49,173 bases of DNA from an uncultured Bacteroidales bacterium (GTDB lineage Bacteria; Bacteroidota; Bacteroidia; Bacteroidales; JAFGXI01), in contig CAMZKE010000036.1 in assembly GCA_947311115.1 (NCBI GenBank), forward strand, positions 1 through 49,173, written 5' to 3'. This document shows, in pieces, positions 42,875-49,173 of the stretch (its first letter is position 1; every line of letters begins with the position of its first letter). The position numbers were made by a program, and so were the translations under genes. The notes under the pieces were generated by a model. It did no database searches, was not told the DNA's origin, and saw only the letters and a list, made by a program, of their open reading frames with translations.

Positions 42875-43291
42875 ATGAATGACAAACAGTTAAAACTAGA
42901 TAAACGATATTTAGAAATGGCTACAATATGGGCACAAAACTCGTATTGTAAACGTAGAAAAGTTGGTGCTTTAATTGTTAAAAATAAAATGATAATTTCT
43001 GATGGATACAACGGTACACCATCAGGATTTGAAAATATTTGTGAGGACGATAATGAAAAAACAAAACCTTATGTTCTTCATGCCGAAGCTAATGCCATTA
43101 CTAAAGTAGCAAAATCGGGTAATAGTAGCGACGGTGCTACTTTATACGTTACTACATCGCCCTGTATTGAGTGCTCTAAATTAATAATTCAGTCGGGCAT
43201 TAAACGTGTTGTGTTTGTTGAAAAATACCGCAGAACAGATGGTATTGATTTGCTTGAGAGGGTTGGTGTTGAAATTGTTCATTTAGAATAA
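42875..43291 (+). CDS. Deoxycytidylate (dCMP) deaminase family protein
   Basis: 138 residues of the cytidine/deoxycytidylate deaminase fold. The zinc site is HAEANAI (His with the catalytic Glu) and SPCIECSKLI (two Cys). RKVGALIVKNKMIISDGYNGTPSGF is the usual N-terminal core. Family knowledge: dCMP deaminase converts dCMP to dUMP, feeding thymidylate synthesis. The ComE operon protein in Firmicutes is similar. It is the last gene of the ribBA-pheS operon and has no obvious terminator. Confidence 0.9.
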   Translation: MNDKQLKLDKRYLEMATIWAQNSYCKRRKVGALIVKNKMIISDGYNGTPSGFENICEDDNEKTKPYVLHAEANAITKVAKSGNSSDGATLYVTTSPCIECSKLIIQSGIKRVVFVEKYRRTDGIDLLERVGVEIVHLE

Positions 43292-43344
43292 ATTTTAATT
43301 TGCTCTAATGTTTGGCTAGCCTATTTTATATTTAATAATAGTTT

Positions 43345-44325
43345 TTGAAAAAAATACTGATAATACAAACTGCTTTTATTGGAGATGTTATTTTAGCAAC
43401 ACCTCTCATCGAAAAATTATACGATAAATTCCCTAACAGTAAAATAGATTTTGTATTAAGAAAATCTAACGAAAAACTTTTTACAAATCACCCTAAACTA
43501 AATACAATTTTTGTTTGGGATAAAAAATATAATAAATACCAAAATTTACTCAATATATTAAAGCAAATACGAAACAATAACTACGACTATGTGATTAATT
43601 TACAACGATTTGCAACATCCGGATTTTTAACATTTTTATCAAAAGGAAAAATAAAAATTGGTTTTGACAAAAACCCTTTTTCATTTTCATACAATATAAA
43701 AACAAAACATATAATTGGAAATGGCACTCACGAAATAGAGAGAAACTTGTCGTTAATTGAAAGTATTACCGATAATACTAAATACTTGCCAAAACTTTAT
43801 CCCGAAATATCAAATTTTGAAAAGATAAAACAATATACTACAAAAAAATATATTTGCATAGCCCCTGCATCAGTTTGGCACACAAAACAATACCCAAAAC
43901 ATAAATGGGTAGAACTAATAAATGCATTGCAAGAATATAAAATTTATTTAATTGGGGCTCCCTCAGATAATAATTTATGTAACGATATTATTACTTCATC
44001 AATACACAAAAACATAACAAATTTAAGTACTAAACTTTCATTTTTAGATTCAGCTGCATTAATGAAAACAGCAGAAATGTGTTATGTAAACGATTCTGCA
44101 CCTATGCATATTGCATCTGCTATAAATGCAAATGTTACTGCTGTATATTGTTCAACAGTTCCTAGTTTTGGCTTTGGACCTTTATCAGATAACTCAAGAA
44201 TAGTTGAAGTGTCTGAAAAGTTAGCTTGTCGCCCTTGTGGATTACATGGCAAAAAAAAATGCCCGGAAAATCATTTTAATTGTGCCGAAAACATTCAACT
44301 TAAGCAATTGATTAATTCATTATAA
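43345..44325 (+). CDS. GT9 family glycosyltransferase (LPS heptosyltransferase-like)
   Basis: 326 residues starting with a TTG codon (KKILIIQTAFIGDVILATPL is the family N-terminus and no ATG lies suitably upstream). GT9 features are IAPASVWHTKQYPKHKWVEL, the sugar-nucleotide site, and NDSAPMHIASAINA with the conserved D-S-x-x-x-H. The C-terminal LACRPCGLHGKKKCPENHFN carries four Cys, as in several heptosyltransferases. It adds a sugar to the inner core of lipopolysaccharide on the cytoplasmic face. It is 59 nt before anmK. Confidence 0.88.
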   Translation: MKKILIIQTAFIGDVILATPLIEKLYDKFPNSKIDFVLRKSNEKLFTNHPKLNTIFVWDKKYNKYQNLLNILKQIRNNNYDYVINLQRFATSGFLTFLSKGKIKIGFDKNPFSFSYNIKTKHIIGNGTHEIERNLSLIESITDNTKYLPKLYPEISNFEKIKQYTTKKYICIAPASVWHTKQYPKHKWVELINALQEYKIYLIGAPSDNNLCNDIITSSIHKNITNLSTKLSFLDSAALMKTAEMCYVNDSAPMHIASAINANVTAVYCSTVPSFGFGPLSDNSRIVEVSEKLACRPCGLHGKKKCPENHFNCAENIQLKQLINSL

Positions 44326-44384
44326 TTACCTGCTATTTTTTTGTATCTTTACCTTATGATATTAAATTAAAAAACATAATTATA

Positions 44385-45443
44385 ATGGAAACTTATTATT
44401 CAGTTGGCGTAATGTCAGGTACTTCGCTCGATGGTTTAGATATAGCATATATTAAATTCACTGTTGACCAGTCTATTAATTTTGAAATATTACATACTGA
44501 CACTTATAAATATACCGATGCAGTTAAAGAAGTATTGAAACAAGCCGATAAATTTGAAACTGTTCGCTTTTTACGTTTTCATAATAGAGTTGGAGAATAC
44601 ATTGGTGAAGAAGTTAACCGATTTATTAATGCAAATAATATAACAAAAGTTGATTTTATAGCATCACACGGACATACCATTTTTCATCAACCGGAAAATA
44701 AATTTACATTTCAAGTCGGTAGTCCTGCATATATTACAGCTATAACCGGAATAACAACTATTGCCGATTTTCGCACATTAGACATTGCTCTAAAAGGTCA
44801 AGGAGCACCTTTAGTGCCTATTGGCGATAAAATTCTTTTTAAGGAGTATGATTATTGCTTAAACTTAGGCGGTTTTGCAAATATTTCTACCGATATAAAT
44901 ACCATTAGAATTGCATACGATATTTGCCCTGTAAATATTGTTATTAATGAGTTTGCCAAGCAAAAAAATAAAGATTACGATAACGAAGGCAATATGGGTA
45001 GAGCAGGTCATACTAACGATATGCTTTTAGCAAAATTAAACTCAATTAATTATTATCATCAAACTTGGCCAAAATCGCTTGGTAAAGAATGGGTAACAAA
45101 AGAATTTAATAAAATTTTAAACTCAACAAATATAGATTTTAATGACAAATTAAGAACTGTATATGAGCATTTTGCAATGCAAATATCGAGTGCAATAAAT
45201 GAAGGTGAAGGAAAAAGCGTTTTAATTACAGGAGGTGGAGCTTATAATAAATTTTTAATCGATTTAATTCAACAAAAAACTAATAAAAAACTAATTATTC
45301 CTGATTCTGAGATTATTGAATTTAAAGAAGCATTAATATTTGGCTTATTAGGTTTGTTACGTTATTTAGGTAAAGAAAATACATTAGCAAGCGTTACCGG
45401 AGCAATAAAAAATAGCTCAGGGGGCGGTGTATATAAAGTATAA
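44385..45443 (+). CDS. anmK: Anhydro-N-acetylmuramic acid kinase
   Basis: 352 residues. VGVMSGTSLDGLDIAYIKF is the ATP-binding N-terminus of AnmK, SHGHTIFHQPE and IADFRTLDIALKGQGAPLVP are further signatures, and LITGGGAYNKFLID is the C-terminal phosphate motif. It cleaves and phosphorylates anhydroMurNAc, released from the cell wall, to MurNAc-6-phosphate for recycling. MurQ is not in the window. It is a single gene with a near-consensus TATCTTTA upstream. Confidence 0.94.
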   Translation: METYYSVGVMSGTSLDGLDIAYIKFTVDQSINFEILHTDTYKYTDAVKEVLKQADKFETVRFLRFHNRVGEYIGEEVNRFINANNITKVDFIASHGHTIFHQPENKFTFQVGSPAYITAITGITTIADFRTLDIALKGQGAPLVPIGDKILFKEYDYCLNLGGFANISTDINTIRIAYDICPVNIVINEFAKQKNKDYDNEGNMGRAGHTNDMLLAKLNSINYYHQTWPKSLGKEWVTKEFNKILNSTNIDFNDKLRTVYEHFAMQISSAINEGEGKSVLITGGGAYNKFLIDLIQQKTNKKLIIPDSEIIEFKEALIFGLLGLLRYLGKENTLASVTGAIKNSSGGGVYKV

Positions 45444-45493
45444 ATTTATTTATCTTATTTTATTTATTTTTATATATTTTTATAAACTTAAAT

Positions 45494-45515
45494 TAGCTTT
45501 GATGTGCTAATTTTG
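45494..45515 (+). promoter_or_regulatory. Two overlapping-region -7 candidates before the acyltransferase gene
   Basis: TAGCTTTG (45494-45501) and TAATTTTG (45508-45515) both fit TAnnTTTG, 35 and 21 nt before the ATG. They may be alternative starts. Confidence 0.5.
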
Positions 45516-45536
45516 TAACTGTAAAAAAATTGAACA

Positions 45537-46466
45537 ATGAAACAGATAATTCAACCGGTAGATCCCGAAATTTTATTAGAAGAGTTACAAAAAAATGGTC
45601 GTGTAAGAATGACTAATAATGCAAACAATGAGATTTATTGCATAAATAATCATACCGCACCAAATGTAATGCTAGAAATTGGAAGATTGCGCGAATTGTC
45701 GTTTCGTTATGCAGGCGGTGGTACAGGAAAAGAAGCCGATATAGATATTTATGATACTGCAGATGAACCATATCAGCAGTTAATTGTTTGGGATCCTGAA
45801 CGAAGTGAAATTATTGGCGGTTACCGATATATATTAGGGAACAAAGCTCCAAAAGACGGACATGGTAAACTTTTAATTGCAACTCGTGGTTTGTTTGAGT
45901 TTTCTGATACTTTTAAAACCGATTATTTCCCTTACACAATTGAGCTGGGTCGTAGTTTTGTTCAACCCGATTATCAAAGCACAAAAATGGGTAGAAAATC
46001 ATTATTTGCCCTCGACAATCTATGGGACGGATTAGGATATTTGGTTGTGAAAAATCCTGAAATGAAATATTTCTTTGGGAAAGTTACTATGTACACCAAT
46101 TTTAATAAAAAAGCACGTGATTTAATTCTTTATTTTATGAATAAACATTTTGGCGATAAAGATGATTTAGTATATCCCCGTGAACCCCTTCCATATCACA
46201 CAAATGAGGAATATATGAAAGACATTCTTGTGTCAAATAATTATAAAGATGATTATAAAATTTTATCAAAAAAAGTACGAGAACTTGACGAAAACATTCC
46301 TCCTTTAATAAATTCATATATGAATTTATCACCTACAATGAAATCATTTGGCACTGCTATGAATTATAAGTTTGGAGAAGTGGAGGAAACAGGTATTCAA
46401 GTTACTATTGCCGATATTTACGATGCGAAAAAAGAACGTCATATCGACTCATTAAAAAACAAATAA
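45537..46466 (+). CDS. GNAT-type N-acyltransferase, GlsB/OlsB-like
   Basis: 309 residues. The core YAGGGTGKEADIDIYD, QLIVWDPERSEIIGGYRYI and FPYTIELGRSFVQPDYQ resembles the hemolysin/OlsB group of acyl-ACP N-acyltransferases. In Bacteroidota this family includes GlsB, which acylates glycine as the first step of glycine-lipid synthesis. No GlsA (O-acyltransferase) gene is adjacent, and the acceptor (glycine, ornithine or other) is not readable. It is followed 1 nt later by lpxB, so it is probably cotranscribed with lipid A synthesis. Confidence 0.75.
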   Translation: MKQIIQPVDPEILLEELQKNGRVRMTNNANNEIYCINNHTAPNVMLEIGRLRELSFRYAGGGTGKEADIDIYDTADEPYQQLIVWDPERSEIIGGYRYILGNKAPKDGHGKLLIATRGLFEFSDTFKTDYFPYTIELGRSFVQPDYQSTKMGRKSLFALDNLWDGLGYLVVKNPEMKYFFGKVTMYTNFNKKARDLILYFMNKHFGDKDDLVYPREPLPYHTNEEYMKDILVSNNYKDDYKILSKKVRELDENIPPLINSYMNLSPTMKSFGTAMNYKFGEVEETGIQVTIADIYDAKKERHIDSLKNK

Positions 46467-46467
46467 A

Positions 46468-47589
46468 TTGAAATATTATATAATTTCAGGAGAAGCTTCA
46501 GGCGATTTGCATGGTGCTAATTTAATGAAAGAAATATTTAAATTAGATACAAATGCTAATATTCGTTTTTGGGGAGGTGATTTAATGAGTAAACAAGGTG
46601 GAACACTTGTAAAACACTACAAAGACTTAGCTTTTATGGGTTTTCTGGAAGTTATTTTAAACCTACGTACCATTATGCGAAATATGAAATTTTGCAAACA
46701 AGATATATTAAACTTTAACCCTGACCTTATTATTTTTATCGATTATCCCGGTTTTAATTTACGAATTGCAGAATTTGCCAAAAACAATAATTTTAAAACA
46801 TTTTATTATATTTCGCCTCAAATTTGGGCTTGGAAAGAAGGACGAATAAAATCTATTAAAAAATATATAGATAAAATGTTTGTTATCCTTCCTTTTGAAA
46901 AAGATTTTTATAAAAAGCATAATTTTAATGTTGATTTTGTAGGGCATCCACTTTTAGATGCTATTGAAAACGATTATAAAACTAAGTTTACACCCCAACA
47001 ATTTATTTCAGAAAACAAACTTTTAACAAAACCAATAATATCGCTATTGCCGGGAAGCAGAACTCAAGAAATAAAAGCGAAACTACCAATAATGCTTTCT
47101 GTTGTTAAATATTATCCCGATTATCAATTTGTAATTGCTGGAGCACCATCACTAAACGAAGAGTATTATAAGCAATTTATTACTGACAAAAATGTGAAAA
47201 TTGTTTACAATAAAACATACGATTTACTTAAATCGTCGGTTGCAGCACTTGTAACTTCAGGCACAGCTACTCTTGAAACTGCACTTTTTGAAGTCCCTGA
47301 GGTTGTGTGCTATAAATCAAGCGAAATTTCATACCAAATTGCTAAACGAGTTATAAATATTAAATATATTTCACTTGTTAATTTAATTATGGATAAAGAA
47401 ATTGTTAAAGAATTAATTCAGCACGATTTAACTACACAAAACCTTAAAACAGAGCTAGATAAAATATTAACGGAAGGTGAATACCTTAATAATCTACGTG
47501 AAAATTACAAACAACTTAAACTAAAATTAGGCGGTGGTGGAGCATCTAAAAAAGCAGCAGAATTAATGATTGAGTATATGAATATATAA
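46468..47589 (+). CDS. lpxB: Lipid-A-disaccharide synthase
   Basis: 373 residues starting with TTG one base after the acyltransferase stop (KYYIISGEASGDLHGANLM is the standard N-terminus, and the first ATG in frame would cut it). IDYPGFNLRIA, YYISPQIWAWKEGRIKSIKK and LLPGSRTQEI are LpxB signatures. It joins UDP-2,3-diacylglucosamine and lipid X to make the lipid A disaccharide on the inner membrane. Its 3' end is followed by a hairpin shared with the opposing tRNA gene. Confidence 0.95.
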   Translation: MKYYIISGEASGDLHGANLMKEIFKLDTNANIRFWGGDLMSKQGGTLVKHYKDLAFMGFLEVILNLRTIMRNMKFCKQDILNFNPDLIIFIDYPGFNLRIAEFAKNNNFKTFYYISPQIWAWKEGRIKSIKKYIDKMFVILPFEKDFYKKHNFNVDFVGHPLLDAIENDYKTKFTPQQFISENKLLTKPIISLLPGSRTQEIKAKLPIMLSVVKYYPDYQFVIAGAPSLNEEYYKQFITDKNVKIVYNKTYDLLKSSVAALVTSGTATLETALFEVPEVVCYKSSEISYQIAKRVINIKYISLVNLIMDKEIVKELIQHDLTTQNLKTELDKILTEGEYLNNLRENYKQLKLKLGGGGASKKAAELMIEYMNI

Positions 47590-47596
47590 AACAAAA

Positions 47597-47633
47597 AAAG
47601 CGAAAAACCTGTATAAAACAAGCTTTCCGCTTT
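47597..47633 (-). terminator. Terminator of tRNA-Leu (possibly bidirectional)
   Basis: AAAGCG...CGCTTT stem with an inner AAA/TTT, followed on the minus strand by a T-tract. It sits 2 nt from the tRNA 3' end and 7 nt after the lpxB stop. Confidence 0.65.
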
Positions 47634-47635
47634 AG

Positions 47636-47717
47636 TACCCAAGGCCGGGATCGAACCGGCACTCCCGAAAGAACTGGTGTTTGAGACCAGCGCGTCTACC
47701 AATTCCGCCACTTGGGC
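47636..47717 (-). tRNA. tRNA-Leu (anticodon CAA)
   Basis: 82 nt on the minus strand. The acceptor arm GCCCAAG pairs with CTTGGGT (G-T at the end pair), and the anticodon stem CTGGT / ACCAG encloses the loop CTCAAAC with anticodon CAA for UUG. A long variable arm (TTCTTTCGGGA region) is typical of Leu, and the T-arm GCCGGTTCGATCCCGGC is intact. The discriminator is A, and the 3' CCA is not encoded, so it is added after transcription. A -7 box lies 19 nt upstream. Confidence 0.95.
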
Positions 47718-47736
47718 AAATAACAAATTGGGAATG

Positions 47737-47744
47737 CAAAATTA
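47737..47744 (-). promoter_or_regulatory. -7 box TAATTTTG of tRNA-Leu
   Basis: A TAnnTTTG match 19 nt upstream of the mature tRNA 5' end. Confidence 0.55.
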
Positions 47745-47862
47745 ATTGTTTTTATTCATAAAACAAATAAATAGTAAATTTTTGATAAAAATTAAATTTT
47801 AAAAAGTCAACAAAAATAAGTAATTTAGACGCGAAATTTAAAATAACAAAAAAAGATATAAT

Positions 47863-49005
47863 ATGGTTAATTTTTCGGTAGAACCACATCAGCAGGAGAT
47901 TATAGAAAAGTATAAAGACTTTACTGCTAAATATATTATTCCTAACGCTAGAAAGAATGATGAGTTAGCAGTGTTTCCTTGGGATATTGTAAAGAAAGCT
48001 TATGATGAAGGCATAATGAACGGACTTATGCCTAAAAAATATGGTGGAAATGGCTTTAACTTATTTGAAGGTCAATTAGCATCAGAAGAATTGGGTTTTG
48101 GTTGTATTGGTACAGGTATTAGTATTGATGCAAGTACACTTGCATTAACACCTTTATATGTTGCCGCAAAAGAAGAACAAAAAAAGAAATGGTTTGGCTT
48201 ATTAACAGAGCAAAAAGCAGTTGCAGGTTATTGTTTAACAGAACCTAACGCAGGTTCTGATGTACAGGGTATTAAAACTACTGCTATAAAAAAAGGAGAC
48301 AAATATATTATTAATGGTCATAAAAGATTTATTACTAATGCTGAAGTGTCTTCTGTTTTAACAGTATTTGCTTTAGTTGACCCTGAAAGGGGTTCTAGAA
48401 GTTTAAGTGCTATATTAGTACCAACTAACACTCCGGGTATTGAAATAAAGCCTCGTATGCAAAAAATGGGACAAAAAGCATCTGTACAAAATGAAATTAT
48501 ATTTACTGATGTAGAAGTTCCGGTTGAAAATTTAATTGGTGGAGAAGGTTATGGTTTTATTATTGCAATGAAAACTTTTGACAGAACAAGAACCGGCGTT
48601 GCTGCTCTAGCAGTTGGTGCTGCTCGTAGAGCCTTCGAAACAGCAAGAGACTGGTCAAAACAACGTATTCAGTTTGGAAAACCTATTTCTGCACAACAAG
48701 CAATTGCATTTATGTTGGCCGAAATGGCTACAAAAGTAGAATCAGCAAGGTTAATGACATGGAAGGCTGCTTGGGAATACGATGCTGGTGTAAAAAACCC
48801 TGGATTAAGTTCTGCAATGTCTAAATATTGGGCAACAGATATGGCTATGGAAGTTGCTGTTGATGCAGTTCAAGTAATGGCTGGAGATGGCTATTCTTAT
48901 GATTATGATGTAGAAAAAATAATGCGTGACGTTAAGTTAACTCAAATTTATGAGGGAACAAATCAAGTACAGCGTTTAGTTATCTCTAAGAATATTTTAA
49001 AATAA
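47863..49005 (+). CDS. Acyl-CoA dehydrogenase
   Basis: 380 residues, full length for the soluble flavoprotein family. GYCLTEPNAGSDVQGIKTTA and HKRFITNAEVSSV surround the FAD and acyl-CoA site. FDRTRTGVAALAVGAARRAF starts the C-terminal helical domain, and the catalytic base is the Glu of QIYEGTNQVQR near residue 366. It oxidises acyl-CoA to trans-2-enoyl-CoA with electrons going to electron-transfer flavoprotein. Chain-length specificity (short/butyryl type looks likely) is inferred. No etfAB or thiolase gene is adjacent. A strong terminator follows. Confidence 0.94.
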   Translation: MVNFSVEPHQQEIIEKYKDFTAKYIIPNARKNDELAVFPWDIVKKAYDEGIMNGLMPKKYGGNGFNLFEGQLASEELGFGCIGTGISIDASTLALTPLYVAAKEEQKKKWFGLLTEQKAVAGYCLTEPNAGSDVQGIKTTAIKKGDKYIINGHKRFITNAEVSSVLTVFALVDPERGSRSLSAILVPTNTPGIEIKPRMQKMGQKASVQNEIIFTDVEVPVENLIGGEGYGFIIAMKTFDRTRTGVAALAVGAARRAFETARDWSKQRIQFGKPISAQQAIAFMLAEMATKVESARLMTWKAAWEYDAGVKNPGLSSAMSKYWATDMAMEVAVDAVQVMAGDGYSYDYDVEKIMRDVKLTQIYEGTNQVQRLVISKNILK

Positions 49006-49010
49006 GCAAC

Positions 49011-49049
49011 AAAAAAGCTCAAACTATATAAATAGTTTGAGCTTTTTTT
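49011..49049 (+). terminator. Terminator after the acyl-CoA dehydrogenase gene
   Basis: AAAAAAGCTCAAACTAT / ATAGTTTGAGCTTTTTT stem with a 4-nt loop and a T-tract, abutting the repeat element at 49050. Confidence 0.9.
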
Positions 49050-49144
49050 AATCTGTTTGGGTTTAATTCCCCGTCCCTTGGGACGTATAAAAGAATAGTA
49101 TTCCAAAACTATACCTCGTCCGCTTGCGGCGAAGAGATTCATTT
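49050..49144 (-). repeat. Dispersed palindromic element, copy D (reverse orientation)
   Basis: 95 nt, near-identical to the reverse complement of 22338-22433. CGTCCCTTGGGACG is the same palindrome. Here the other hairpin is better paired (CCGCTTGCGG). Read on the minus strand it begins ATGAATCTCTTCGCCGCAAG. It starts directly at the T-tract of the preceding terminator. The sequence after 49144 is unlike copy A, so the element ends there. Confidence 0.8.
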
Positions 49145-49173
49145 CAGAAAAGTCAATTCTACAACAAACTAGA

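Noticed and set aside
47505-47726. A 73-residue frame overlapping tRNA-Leu
   Set aside because: It reads through a tRNA on the same strand, a common false prediction.
49050-49144. An ORF read through the element at the window end (minus strand, starting MNLFAASGRGIV)
   Set aside because: The frame arises from the repeat consensus (GRGIKPKQI is its translation) and runs on into the terminator. The other copies have stops or different frames, so no coding pressure is visible.
1-49173. Prophage, insertion sequence or integrative element
   Set aside because: No integrase, transposase, phage structural gene or att-like duplication was found. Gene content is housekeeping throughout, and only short non-coding repeats look mobile.

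Overview
The window is an ordinary AT-rich chromosomal segment of a Bacteroidota bacterium, most likely Bacteroidales-like. The evidence is the near absence of Shine-Dalgarno sequences, repeated TAnnTTTG -7 promoter boxes, and typical Bacteroidota families: a GxxExxY protein, DUF4159, DUF6588, a bacterial GGGP-type synthase, REC/multi-PAS proteins, a GlsB-like acyltransferase, and the coaX-barrel-TPR-lptC cluster. I see no phage, insertion sequence, transposase or CRISPR array. Nearly every gene is intact. About 45 protein genes and one tRNA-Leu(CAA) are supported.

Layout. 1-296 is non-coding and rich in hairpins. 297-3900 (minus) is an operon uvrA, macrodomain hydrolase, DksA/TraR-like zinc protein. 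4159-6449 holds a sigma factor and an ALDH7-type aldehyde dehydrogenase. 6549-15018 holds a thioesterase / polysaccharide deacetylase / LolA operon, an M16 protease, a C45-type Ntn hydrolase, a GxxExxY protein behind two 72-nt direct repeats, and a PaaK-type CoA ligase. 15188-16684 is bcp-recA. 16777-22302 holds a TPR lipoprotein, a Crp/Fnr regulator divergent from an OsmC protein, hemW with a rhodanese-fold protein that lacks its active site, and two unknown exported proteins. 22579-26614 (minus) holds mgtE, GGGP synthase and DUF4159 in one operon, and rpsF-rpsR-rplI in another. 26824-31548 carries two tandem maeB-type malic enzymes. 31657-36548 holds a DUF6588 protein, rsmA/ksgA and, convergent with it, a REC protein with about seven PAS segments and no output domain. 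36628-40495 is coaX, a beta-barrel protein, a TPR protein and lptC. 40601-43291 is ribBA-pheS-dCMP deaminase. 43345-47589 covers cell envelope functions: GT9 glycosyltransferase, anmK, a GlsB-like acyltransferase and lpxB. The window ends with tRNA-Leu (minus), an acyl-CoA dehydrogenase and a copy of a dispersed repeat.

The genes combine DNA repair and recombination (uvrA, recA), central carbon and acyl-CoA metabolism (two malic enzymes, ALDH, PaaK-like ligase, acyl-CoA dehydrogenase), translation, cofactor synthesis (riboflavin, CoA) and outer-membrane biogenesis (LptC, LpxB, LolA, GT9).

The least explained signals are non-coding. They are a family of about 75-96 nt palindromic elements (four copies, one inside the loop of a terminator and one forming the bcp-recA leader), the 72-nt tandem repeat before the GxxExxY gene, and a 27-bp sequence repeated exactly, at nearly the same distance from the -7 box, before both malic enzyme genes. 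I did not find a convincing new multi-gene defence or biosynthetic system. The best leads are listed as findings.
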